The translations under genes were made by a program, and so were the position numbers. Under the pieces are notes generated by a model. The model did not search any database and had not been told where the DNA came from. It saw only the letters and a program-made list of their open reading frames with translations. From positions 1-32,596 of the forward strand of contig JANBPK010001558.1 in the NCBI GenBank assembly GCA_027579435.1: a stretch of DNA of 32,596 bases, given 5' to 3'. Source of the DNA: Candolleomyces eurysporus. Lineage: Eukaryota > Basidiomycota > Agaricomycetes > Agaricales > Psathyrellaceae. Shown in pieces: positions 10,710 to 21,824 of this stretch (positions within the stretch are counted from its first letter, which is position 1; each line of letters starts with the position of its first letter).

Positions 10710-11481
10710 TCGGGGATAGAGGGTTGATCTATATGTGTTGACAAACGACTTGCCAAGAGTATTTGGGCCAGCCAGGAAAGCAAGGAGGGGAAGGGGGAGG
10801 GACACAGCTGCAGTTCCAGAGGACACGGTACGTATCACGGACGTCGTCGAGGGTCGAACGGGGGAAAGAGAAACTTCTGGCTGAGCCTTTATATCATAGT
10901 TGAACCCAAGGACGTCTGGGCGACCAAGAAAGCGGGCATGCCAAGCCAGAACTTCTCGTAGGGGATTCAAACCCAAGACGTCCCACACTATATGTGTGCG
11001 CCAAGTCTCGACCGACGCGGGCTTGGCTACGGCTTGTTGCCAATGACACAGGAAAAGCCCAGCGGGGACAAGACATTGGTGTCAGCTGTAAGAGAATCGG
11101 TAGTCCTTTGGGTTAGATAGCGTAGCCAAGTGTACACTAAGGGATAGTCATGTCAACAAGACGCTGATTTGAATTTTTCTAAACCGCTTACGGTACGCTT
11201 GCTGTGGGTTCCAAGAGAGCCTTGACTTGACCGCTTTATCATCCCTTCTCGGATTTCTTGGGCCTTCGCCTTTGTATTTGTCTTGAGTTCCACTGCGGAC
11301 TAGTACGCCGGCCAGACTTCTCATCTCATAAATACCGAGTTCAAGGAGTTGAGCTTGGGCGTTGTTGATGGAGATGGGGAAATGGATGTCGGGTTCGATC
11401 CGGTGACGGCATGCTGGGTCATTCCGGCCTTTGCGGTGTCGGACCACTGTATCCTGGATCTCACCCGCAACGACGTCAGCC
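10710..11481. other. Divergent promoter region
   Basis: About 770 bases separate two divergent starts, the membrane protein to the left and the FAHD1-like gene to the right. On the minus strand near 10960-10975 a GGTTTGAATCC sequence looks like a tRNA B-box, but no acceptor stem or A-box fits. No coding exon is visible. Confidence 0.4.
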
Positions 11482-12670
11482 ATGTCTTCATTCCTCCGGA
11501 ACGGTAAAAAGGTGAGTATGCATGATTGAACCTTGGTATAGTATGTGTATTGACATTGGAGAAACCCATATGTTGTAGATTGTAGCCATTGGGCGTAACT
11601 ACGCCGCACATGCAAAGGAATTGGGGAATGCCGTACCCAAGGAACCGTTCTTCTTCCTGAAGCCTACGTCGAGTTATGTCGAGTCTGGAGGCAAGGTTGA
11701 AATTCCACAAGGTGTCGTAGCACACCACGAAGGTCACAATTCCTTTCTTGTTTGTGTGCTCACCAACTAACCCATGTACACACGTTTCCAGTCGAACTTG
11801 GAGTGGTGATAGGCAAGACGGGTCGAGACATCTCGCAAGCAGATGCCAAGTCGCATATCTCAGGGTACAGTAAGTCCACCGTTTGCTCTTGTCCTCACTT
11901 AAATAATGTCTTAATTCGACCCACTTTTCAACTCGGCAAGCCTTGGCGGTGGACATGACCGCACGGAACATCCAGGACAAGGTAAAAAAGGCAGGCTTAC
12001 CCTGGAGCTCAGCGAAGGGATTTGATACGTTTACTCCCGTTGGGTGCGTATTCTCTTGTCTTTTTCTGTTTCCTCAACAATAATATAAATATAAACAGGC
12101 CGTTCATCCCCAAGGATGCAATCTCGGATCCAGACAACCTCCGGCTCAAACTCCAAGTACGCTTTTGATTCGCTCTTGCTCTTGTCCTTGCCCTTTCCAT
12201 TTCGCCTTCTGCATTGCCTCTCTCTCTTGCCTTGACCATCGCTTCTTACGGACGTCTTGGAAATTATAGATCAATGGCGTGACGAAGCAAGACGGACCTA
12301 CATCCGACATGATGTTCAAGATCCCACAGCTTATAGAACATGTTTCTTCTATTATGACCCTGGAGGTGCGTTGTTTGCCTTCCTTGCCCTCCGTTTCTCG
12401 CTCGCTCATTCACCCTCTCACTCACTCGGCATCCAACCTTTTCGATCTCTCTCTGGCCCAACCTCCGGCTCTCGCCTCTCCCTTATTCGGGTGTGATGTG
12501 ATCTCTAGGAAGGAGACGTCGTCCTCACAGGCACCCCACCCGGTGTTGGCGAGGTCAAAGCAGGCGACTTTGTCGAGTGCTCTTTGGCAGACTCGGAAGG
12601 GAAAGAGCTCTCCAAGATCGTGTTCAACGCTGTACAACGACAGGGTGGGTACAAGTTCCAGAGCGAGTGA
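11482..12670 (+). CDS. Fumarylacetoacetate hydrolase family protein, FAHD1-type acylpyruvase/oxaloacetate decarboxylase
   Basis: Seven exons (11482-11511, 11579-11732, 11792-11869, 11941-12043, 12099-12156, 12270-12365, 12509-12670) give 226 residues, close to human FAHD1 (about 224). Family members cleave acylpyruvates or decarboxylate oxaloacetate, with a divalent metal, mostly in mitochondria. Recognisable parts are [27 protein letters not shown], the metal ligands Glu61 and Glu63 in [11 protein letters not shown] with Asp92 in [23 protein letters not shown], and [19 protein letters not shown] near the end. The length and lack of a second domain fit FAHD1 rather than full fumarylacetoacetase. 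There is no obvious N-terminal targeting peptide. The start is the only ATG that joins exon 2 in frame. It converges on the SAPS gene. Confidence 0.92.
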
Positions 12671-12959
12671 TTGAGGATTCGGGTTGAATTCCTGAGGGCC
12701 CTATTGCATACCTACGTCCGGAGAATTGGGATAGTGGAAGCTGGCCAGTTATTTAGAATGAATAAATATTACACGAGTTGCACGAGCTATATCTCTACAC
12801 GATGTTGAAAGAGTCTAAGGGGCTCCATGGACGAGGACGTCAAGATAAATATCTACATCGCTATGTGCATACCGCGAGGTCTGATACTACATACAATCAA
12901 TCAAGTTCATTACTCGTACAAGGAAAAGGAAAGCAGCTAATTGACCCTATGTAATACTA

Positions 12960-15900
12960 CTACACCTTCTTCAAACTACTACTACTCCCACTCTCTCCAG
13001 GAAGAAGATGAAGACCACTAGTAGGCGTAGGCGGACTAATACTCGTAAACGCCTCGCTATCAAGGCTATCCAACGAAGCGGCCGAATCCGAAGTCGTACT
13101 CGTCCTACTACTCCTTCCCCCACCACCGTTAGCTGCATTGGAATTTGAGGTCAAACTTGGAGGCGACGTCCCAAAAACAGTCGTCCAACTCTCCCCCATC
13201 CCTCCTCCGCTTCCGAACCCCGAAGACGCCGTCGCAGCTCTGAAAGTTGTAGGAGAAGCGAAAGTTTCATCAGCGCTTTGGAAATCACCAAAGTCGCCGA
13301 AACTGTCGAACGAAGCATCGTCCATGTCTTCGGAGAGGGATGAAGATGAGAAGTTGAAAGCGGCTGAGCCGCCACCGGGGTTGGAGAAGGGACCGAAGCC
13401 GTCGTCGTCCTATTTGCGTCATAGACGATAAAAGCNATGTTAGATTGGGCGCGAGAGGGGGAGCGGAGGTGAAACACGCACCTCGTCGTCGTTGGACACT
13501 CTCAGATTACTAGAGCCAGGAGCCAGACTACTACCTGGATCAAATGCATCCTGAACCAGGGGGAAAAGGGGGTTCAGTGTCTGACAAAACTGGTGATGAA
13601 CGAACACCTACGTCAAAGCCACTTGTACCCAACGGTCTTCTCTCCGCATTTTGATGCAGCGCCGACACAGGTGGATCCCGCAATCCAAAAGTCGATTGCG
13701 ACAACCACCCTTCATCATCGTCGTCGTCGTCATCGTCGGATGAGTTGAACTGGTCAGCGGAGGAGTGCATTTCTTGCTCCAAGTACCGAGCGAACTAGAT
13801 CAGCAGAAGGTCATTAGTAAAAGAATGCAGGAGGACGGCTTGGCACCTACATGCGCACCCCTCGTACTGTCCTCATCTTCGTCGTCATCATCCTCTTCCT
13901 CTTCCTCAATCGACTCAGGCAGAAAATGAGCGGTATTCCTCGGTCCTCCCTCACCACCGCCCCCAGCCGTCACCCTCCTAAACTCCGACTTCACCCCTGA
14001 CGACGATCCCGCTCCCGCTNCCCCCTGCTCCATTACCCCCTCCCGAGGAAGTAAGCTCATCTTCATCGACCTTCCACTGCGACACATTTCTCGAAGCAAC
14101 GATCGGTTTCCCACCACCGAGCAACCTCGTATCGTTAGCTTTGGTTTCGGTGTACCGTCCGGTGACGTAGCGGTCCCATTCGTCTTCAGGTGCGTATTGA
14201 ATGATGAGGAGGCGGAGTTCTGGAGGGAAGTGTTCGAGGGCGGTGATGACGTCTTCGGCGATCAGGGTTAGGTGACCCATGTAGCCTAGTCTGCCGCCTT
14301 TTGTCATGGCACTGTATCAAAAAGCGTCGCTGTTAATGCACCAAGTCTGGGCAGAAGAAGAGGAGGAACGTACGTGTCGTTATCGTTCCGAGCTTGTCCT
14401 TCTACAATCCTATGCATAATTTTCGCATCGCGGAAGAGAGAGATGGCCAGTTCGCGATTCCGGCCGGTTTCCACGTTTCCAGTCAAGACTTGGTGTATCA
14501 GATCGTAGACAGCACTGTGCAGGAAGTTGTTCCAGGGGAACTCGAAAAACAGGTCCTATNAAAAACCCAGGGGGAAAAGAAAGAAAGTCAGCTGTGATGC
14601 TGATAATTAGAGAGGCGAGGCAGAGGACAAGTCTCACCAGTAAAGTCCCGAACAGGTTCATATCCAGAAACTGCTTCTTGAGCTGTTCACCGATCGGTAG
14701 TTTAATCTCCACGGAATTATCCATCGTATGTCTCCGTCTTGAGCTCCTTCTCGAACCAATCGACCGTATCGACCGAGCAGATAATCTTCGGCTGGGTCTC
14801 TCACCCGGGGTAAGAGGACTACTGGAGGTCCCAGTAGCGGTTCCACTACTACTGCCTCCACTACTATTGCTATCGATACTCGAGGTTTCCGCATTGAAGG
14901 GGGAAGAGGGTAGGTGAGCCGAGCCGAGAGAACTGGGTATCGACGACGACGGGGAGAAAATATTATCGAGTCCCTGAGGTTCATCGTACATTGCGATTTC
15001 CTCCATTTCATCGTCATCTGAGCTCCCCGGTTCGTCCATTTCGTCGTCCGAATCCAACGAGGACGAGTCCTGAGTGGGAGCGCGGACAGGAAAGTCGCAA
15101 ACGGGTGCAGGTTCGTCGTCGTCGTCGTCTTGGTTGTCTTGCTCACGCTCGTTGGCGTTGTTCATGGCAATGACGGAGGCGAGTTCTTCTAGCGCGGATA
15201 ACCCGCCTTGTAACCGCCCTTCAGAGTCATAGAGATGACTATACTCGGCGGGGCGATTCAAGAGAGACATGTTGGAGCAGTGCAAAAGCTCTGCGAGGAG
15301 TTCGAGGATCCGATAGCGTTCTAGGGTGAGAGGTGTTATTGCGCCGACAGTTGTTTGAATAGGTCCTTGCAGTGAACGAGGTTTTTTCAGGAGTTCATGG
15401 AAGCGGTGGAGGTTCTCGCACATCAGCTCCAGCACCGGCCCTAAATGTACTACGCCCATCCGATTCACCATCTCCTTCATTGTCTCTTCCAGTGCTGTCC
15501 GGCTATCTTCGCCCTGCGCATGAACCTGCTGTTGCACATGGATCAGCCTGTTCCGAAGGGTGTGGAAGAGGTAAGGTTCGAAGTAGTCGGAGTTGTTCTT
15601 GCGTATGAGTTCGATAACGACAGCTATTGCGTGCACAACCGACGACGTTGCGTTGTCCCGGTTGGGCACAGAGTCAAAGTCGCAGAGCATGAACGACAGC
15701 AGCTTGGTAATCGTCTCCCTTTTAGCGAGTTCCCGAGCAAAACGATTCGAGGCAGGGCCGCTGGAGTCGTCGGTGATCCCGGCTGCTGGAGAGGGTGTGG
15801 CCATGGATATGATACCCTTGATGAGGTCCGTCACGATACTGTGCACCTCCGTTGTATGGTTAGGAGACAATAGGTCGATGAGTCGTCCAATAAAGTTTTG

Positions 15901-16618
15901 AGATGATAACCACTGCGAAAGTGTTAGTTGAGAAAAGGAGAGAATATGGTGAGGACTCACCTCCAGAACCCCGCTCCCCGCTGCATGCTCGTCGAGTTGG
16001 ATAATCCGCACCAGGAGGTCCACAAACGGCGACGTCTCGATGTGCTGCAGAATTCGATCTACCACCTCCGGCTGTGCCTGTATGAACGCAATCGTCTCCT
16101 CCGGTTTCTTGGTCAAGAACGTCGAGTTGATCTTGGAGAAATGGGAGGCCATAATCATCTGGGTCTTCATCTCCTCTGGCGGCCGGTCGAGGACCGTCTC
16201 CCAGAACGGCACCAAAAGATGGTCCTGCTCCCTCATACAGGTCTCGACGATGGACCATATCTCGCTGCACAGGACCTCTGTCGCGATATACGGATACCTA
16301 GAGCTAGTCAGACCCTGCAGATAAGCTCAGACAAGCTCGAAAACGCACTTGAACCGCCCCTTCTCCTCGCTCTCCGTCTGACCCGTCACGTAGCCCAGCA
16401 GCTTCTTCAGAACGTCGACACGGCCGAAATATTCTATCAGGCGTGTGTTTTGGGCCTTGCATTCTTGCAAAAGGTCGTCCTCGTCGAGCAGCGCTTCGAG
16501 AGCAACATCGTCCTTGTCGAGAAGGCTGTCGATAGACGAAGCTTGGTTGAAACCAAATCTGGCGGCATAAAGTCAGAGACGTTGCAAGGAGGCTGCTGCC
16601 AGACTACCTCCAGAACAT
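12960..16618 (-). CDS. SAPS-domain regulatory subunit of a Sit4/PP6-type phosphatase
   Basis: SAPS proteins (yeast SAP155/185/190, human PP6R) bind the Sit4/PP6 catalytic subunit and steer it in cell-cycle and nutrient signalling. Nine exons (16618-16608, 16558-16349, 16297-15961, 15912-14638, 14555-14374, 14311-13851, 13794-13612, 13550-13482, 13409-12960) give 1058 residues if the N at 14020 is counted as no base. The start MFWRFGF spans an 11-nt first exon, and the classic DLLQECKAQNTRLIEYF follows. The SAPS helical repeats run to about residue 460, are broken by an Asp/Ser-rich loop (DDDDDEPAPVCDF), and resume (EIKLPIGEQLKKQFLDMN, EFPWNNFLHSAVYDLIHQVL). The C-terminal 400 residues are acidic, Gly/Ser-rich and low in complexity, including FDSFGDFGDFQSADETF; the tail is probably disordered. 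Other ambiguous bases, at 13436 and 14560, lie in introns. Confidence 0.95.
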
Positions 16619-16838
16619 TCACTGTCGTCGTGGTAGAAGGAAAGAGAGAGAAGTGGGCGCAAGCGGCCCTGTCGCGCTATTACCCATTTTGGGCGGTTTT
16701 CTTCCACCTCAATNGGGGATCTATGATGCTCACAGAGGACTCGAGTATTGTATTATGGACGTAAACTAATGTACAGTATCCACCGGTAAGTAGGGCCACG
16801 AAACGAGAATGCTATAGCTAGATAAATCCAAGACGAAC

Positions 16839-18526
16839 TCAAAACTGGCGCGGAGAGTTGACCGTTAGATCCAGCAATTTGACGCCGAAGAGCAACACTC
16901 ACCCGGATCTGGTATCCTCCGCTAGCCTTGGTGAGGTATCTGACCCACTTGACGCTCTGGTAGTTGCTCTTTTCAAAGACTTTCAAGAAGCGGACAATCA
17001 ACCCGGACGACGTGAACATGAGCACCTGGAAGTCGACGTCGATCGGCGGTCGTGCCCAAACCTGTCGATTGGTCACGCTCGTCGTTAAGGTTGCTAACGC
17101 GGAGAAGGTGCATTCTTGACCGCCCTGAATTCTCGGGATCCTGGACCGAAAGTTAATGGCATCAAGGGGAAGGGAAGAACGATCTTACTTCCACACCACG
17201 ACGTTCTCTGATGGAGCGTATTTTGCCTTTCCATTGGCCACTTTACAGTCAACGTTCGTCGTGTTCAGGGGAGTGGGTATGCGAAGTACGACGTTGGTGG
17301 CAGCCAGCTTGTTGTTGAAGTTTGTTTTGATTATGATATCGTAGGTGACCTGGGTAGTACCGACTTCCGTCACCGTCGGAATCACTCGCAGTGGGAGCTT
17401 TACATTCGATGTTGAGCGGTACTTCATCAGCTCGAACTCGCCGTCGGGTGGAATGAAACTGATGGTTCGAGCTGCGTCGAATTCGTTGAGACGGACACAC
17501 TGGTGGAATCTACAATCATCCAGTTCAACTGCATCTCCACCACCTCCTTGTTGCGACTTGTCGATGACCAGTTTGTCGTTCAGACCGAATTTACATTCAG
17601 GTGTTCCAGAGAGATAAGCCCGCATCATGATGTGACCATCCACGTCTGCACGAAGGATATTGCCTGCAAAACCGTTAAATCAAAGCGTAGGATTGAGTCA
17701 TTGTCCATACCCTTGGCACTCATACTCAAGTTCACCGTTTCGATAACGTCGACGAAAGCTTCGTTCTTCTTGTACTTGACATCCGCACGACGCCAGCTGA
17801 TGGCACCCGTTGCTTGAACTGTGATCTTTGAGGATTCATCCGCAGGGATACCCTGAGACACGACACTCTCCGTCGTGATATAGCTTTTCAGAGTGTCTAT
17901 CTCACTGTTCTGGGGGAAACCAAAGTCACAGATCTCTGAGGGAAAGGGTGAGCATTCAATGTTTCATGCACACTCCACGACGTACCGTCAATGAGTTCAT
18001 ACACCATTGTAAAGTTATTCTTGATAGATTCCTCGTCTATCTTTCCAAAATATGACTTGCAGATATTGATGAACCGATAGCAAAACTCGAAGACGAGCGC
18101 TGCATTCGCGTTGGTCCTTGAGACCAGTCAATGCACGGTCCAACAGTTCTAATCGCAACTTACTTGGTCACAGCGACGACATAGAGGTTGTTGATCCTGA
18201 CGTGGAAGAAGCTCGTCGACCCCAGGGTGATAATAGGCGACCGAACGTCGCTGTTCGACACGACTTGTATCCGAAAGACATCAGCGATTGAGCGTCTGGC
18301 ATAACCTGTCAGCGATTCTCCATCGCTCGAGGAGCCTGAGATGCACACTTGAAATCTGGCCTATATAGCCTCGATATGAGAACCTAAATTGCTTAATTCA
18401 TTAGAGTTCCTGGGGAAACGGAGGTTACGAACGCACTTCGCCTTTCTGGTTGAAGATGAAGAATGCCTGTATATTTGGTGAGTAGAATGACAAACTTTAT
18501 ATCGAGTGTACACGCACCGATATCAT
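16839..18526 (-). CDS. APM4: AP-2 clathrin adaptor complex, mu subunit
   Basis: The medium chain of the AP-2 adaptor links clathrin to cargo and phosphoinositides at the plasma membrane. Nine exons (18526-18518, 18466-18437, 18383-18349, 18295-18164, 18116-17986, 17935-17711, 17663-17189, 17140-16903, 16844-16839) give 426 residues, near the family norm. The N-terminal longin-like domain starts MISAFFIFNQKGEVLISRLY. The linker keeps Thr155 in QATGAISWRR, matching the kinase site of mammalian mu2. The C-terminal mu-homology domain carries FVDVIETVNLSMSAKG, SGTPECKFGLNDK, FIPPDGEFELMKYR, RIPTPLNTTNVDC and VKWVRYLTKASGGYQIRF. The sequence matches mu2 better than mu1. The first exon is 9 nt and the last 6 nt (Phe, stop). 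The start faces F-box gene B across about 105 bases. Confidence 0.95.
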
Positions 18527-18631
18527 TTTAAAGCCTTTTCAACAAGTGATCATTCTACAGGACACTTGAGTCGTTCGGGTCGTCGTCGTCGTCGTCAGAG
18601 TCGATGTACACGACGTTTGATCGCGGTGTTG
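18527..18631. promoter_or_regulatory. Short divergent promoter between AP-2 mu and F-box gene B
   Basis: Only about 105 bases separate the AP-2 mu start (18526, leftward) from the proposed start of gene B (18632, rightward). It contains repeated gtcgtcgtc near 18578-18592 and no clear TATA box. If gene B really starts at the internal ATG 18994, the shared spacer is about 470 bases instead. Confidence 0.4.
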
Positions 18632-21600
18632 ATGGCTGCTGTCAGCGACGGTCCGCAAACCGGCAGTCCCTTTGCCCCTGTTCCTGCTACCACCATCATG
18701 GAGGAACGCAGGCCAGGAGTACCAATGAATTTCAGTTCATTCTGCAACGAGGATGACATACAAGAGCCTCCTTCAACCCTTGTCCTCACCCCGAGATCCC
18801 AGCTTCGTGAGCTAGAGGGCTCAACGTCAGTGAGCTCTCATGCCTTGGGGATTCTGCCAAATTCTCCCTCGAGGCGTCCATGGCATTATCGAGGCATAAA
18901 AGGAGAGCCAGGAAGGCAGATGAAAGGTACTTTTGTTTGAAATTATGCATTTGGCGTGTCCCTGAACCCTCTGTTGCAGGTAGAGCACACCAGATGGATG
19001 ATCGCGCCATTGCTTGTCAGAACCTCCCATTCTCGACCCTGAACGATGGAGGGTTCTCCCATGTCCTGGAGTCCATCCGGTCCAACCACTCCAAGATGCT
19101 TTATGTGTTTCAGCCAATCCTCAAACCCCGCCATATGAGAGCCCGTACGTGGGGGCTAATGCCTGTCAACTGCATCCTGGACTCGGGTACTAATATCTCT
19201 CCAACTCAGGCAACCACCTTCGTGGGTTCGTATTGAGGAAACTGAGGCTGAGAGTGAAAAATCAGTTCTCTGGAACTGTTCAACCCGCGTTTTTCACCGC
19301 GATGTTGAGCTTACCTTCCGACCTCTGCTTCGAGGTGCGTACCGTACGGGCGCTGGTCGGCTCATCTCTAACCTTCGGTAATAACCCTCAGATATTTGCC
19401 CACTTACACCCGCTGGATTTATACCACCTCTGTTTGGCTACTAAAACTACGCGCCTTCTTCTGTTGAGCCCAGCCGCTGCTCATGTTTGGGAGCAAAGCT
19501 TCGCAGAACACCAGGAAGAAATACCAAATTGTCCCCCAGGTGTTTCTGCGCTAAAATGGCTATCTTTCCTTTTCGGACCTATCATTTGTGAGGTACGTTC
19601 TCAGTCGGCATGTTCAGGTCACACGACGTTCTCATAGATCGACCCTACACAGTGTTGTGGAAGCCGATGGGCAAATCTCCACTTTGGCATCCTCCAGAAG
19701 TTGTGTGAGAGCTGTAGTGTAAGGAGATGTGCACTCTTCCAAATTAGTCGGTCGCTGATCAGGTGCTTGTATTTTCAGCGCAAGATCTTGCTCAGCGAAC
19801 ACTTCGCCTTCGAGCTATGTGACGCGCACGAACATCCGATCGACTATGATACCGTCCTTGCACTGTGTACGGAATCTTACTCTAGCTGTACGTCCAAGTT
19901 CTCCGATTGCACGTTCTTGATTCGGCGCTTACCGTGCGCTGCGACATCCAAGGTGTTTATTTCAGGCCAATGGAGCTTCCACCGACTCCTGGTGTCTTCT
20001 TGCTGAGCGATGTACTCGACGCTATCCATTTCATATGCTCTGAATGCAGCGGCCGGCATCAGTTCATAAGCCTCGAAGATTATACAGTAACGATGTCCAA
20101 AAGGATCTCGGAGACAGAGGCCAAGAATGACGTAAAGGATTATCCTCTAGCAATCTTTGTTGAGACTGACTCGTCTCATGTCAGCACGCGATAGAATGTC
20201 AGGGTTGGGTGGAGGAAGTTTTCCAAGAGATCAAGGCGTTTGAGATGGACTGGTATCCTAAAAGGTGAACTAACGTCGCTTACCATTCCTCCTGATGCTG
20301 GTGTCTTACGCTAAACGTATAGATACACCAAACCCCTCCTCAAGAAGGGCTTCGAGCTAGCCGACTTACAAGGGCCACAATTTAACGGTCGTTTTGAATT
20401 GATTGAAATGCGAGGTCTGTCAACAAGATACGGTGAGTCGGCATTATCCCCTGTTCTCGTTCTGTGACCCACCTTGACACCCGCGCTAGACTTTCGTGAT
20501 CATCTCAGGAGATTGGAGCGCGGTGCATACTGGTCCAGATTCGACAGATTCGCAGACGAACGTCAAGCACTTTTCAAATCTACATACGAGCTCTACAAGC
20601 GCGGTCTTTCCCACCGTGAATGGATGCAATGTCCCCAGGATTCCGTGGTGCGAGTCTTGCCCGAATTTAAGGAATTCTTTCAGGACCTCGGGAATCCTCG
20701 CAGGCCTGACGATGATTTCACCCCGACAATCCTCACGGAGAGGCTACCCTCTGCGCTGGAAAGTTGGCGCAAGAGCCTACAGGAGCATCTCTTAAAACAA
20801 CTCTCGGGTTTGCCTTCGCCAAAGACAGAGTCGCTGTCGCTTCCGGATGGTGTTCTTGACCTGGCCGTTTCTGTCTTCACTTGTTATAGCTGCTATCTTG
20901 GTGGGAGGGGTGCTTCGTTCTGCGGCTGGGACGCCGCCTTTGACCATGCATGCGCTCCCAGCCAGATTCAGCACCTGGACGAACACTATATGAAACCGAG
21001 TACCAGAGGTCGTGATGCTGTCCTTTCAATTTTGCACCACTTGAAGCTGGATCCCTGTACGACCACTGCGCAGGATTTAGACAAGCTGAATGCGCGATTT
21101 TTCTGTGGCATTGATCGGCCAATAGTGATAATAGGTAACACCGTAGGTCAAGTCCCTATGACGTGGAGAGAATGCGTGAGCCTTTCCTTTCCCCTGCGGA
21201 GGTTAAAGTTCAAGGCTGAAGCACTAATGGACAGGTCACCCATGTAACACAGAGGGAGGAACACGATACCTCCCATTCCCACCCCGAGTGGCGCGTAATG
21301 ACAGAGACCGCAATCAAAATTCAGCATATCTTAGAACCACCATGGCCACGGCTCGATGATACGGTGTGGGGATGTACACATTGTGGGGAACATTCAACGA
21401 CCGCGGTTACCTATTCTGAAGCTCAGCAGCACATGTTAGAACAGTAAGCGCATTCTTCACGCTTCAACCCGCGGAATGCTGATGTGCATTGTTTGATTAC
21501 CAGACACTCGATTCTGCATCCCGAACGTGACCGCGATATTATCCATTTGGCCAATCGCGTGGCGAAGGATCGAGAGCTGGTGCCTTACCCATTAAACCTT

Positions 21601-21824
21601 GGACCTTTCGTCTGCCTGATTTGTCTCGAACGTTCAGAGATCGCTGTGTTCAGCGTACACAAGCAAGTGCTACGACATTTACAGAAGCAGTGAGTATTTT
21701 CTGTTCTGCTATTTTCCGGGAGTTTTTCAATTAAATCAAGTGAAATAGGCATGGCATTTCGAAACCAATTGAAGGGAAAGGATGGGACTGGGTTAAGCCA
21801 TATCATGCGGATGGCTGTGACTGA
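18632..21824 (+). CDS. F-box protein with two C-terminal C2H2-like zinc fingers (paralogue B)
   Basis: Thirteen exons (18632-18926, 18980-19144, 19210-19334, 19392-19592, 19638-19718, 19779-19887, 19953-20131, 20185-20264, 20323-20432, 20490-21175, 21235-21443, 21504-21689, 21749-21824) give 833 residues. The F-box lies at about 186-232 (LPSDLCFE, then IFAHLHPLDLYHL). A Cys-rich stretch follows (CCGSRWANLHFGILQKLCES), then LCDAHEHPIDYDTV and FICSECSGRH. Two finger-like motifs end the protein: C724/C727/H743/H748 and C784/C787/H805/H810. The central region shares LPDGVLDLAVSVF, RDAVLSILHHLKLDP and LNARFFC with gene A at 441-3393. The first 98 codons have no counterpart in A; they join by a 53-nt intron in frame, but the start could be ATG 18994, where A's alignment begins. 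SCF adaptor function is inferred. Confidence 0.8.

Noticed and set aside
10955..10980. tRNA B-box-like GGTTTGAATCC on the minus strand
   Set aside because: No seven-base acceptor stem, D-arm or anticodon arm can be formed at the right distance.
11388..11404. tRNA B-box-like ggttcgatcc on the plus strand
   Set aside because: The T-stem does not pair beyond the closing base and no A-box lies upstream; it precedes the FAHD1-like start.
11321..11980. 219-codon minus-strand open frame
   Set aside because: It overlaps the spliced FAHD1-like exons in antisense and has no family motif.
13681..13745. cgt/cat-rich tracts as microsatellite repeats
   Set aside because: They encode the poly-Asp part of the SAPS protein tail, so coding composition explains them.
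15928..16764. 278-codon plus-strand open frame
   Set aside because: Antisense to the SAPS-domain exons, which encode a conserved protein.
18943..19134. Minus-strand open frame that reads like a protein (AGFEDWLKHIKHLGV)
   Set aside because: The plus strand here has strong C-ending codon use and aligns with the N-terminal exon of gene A, so the minus frame is a shadow.
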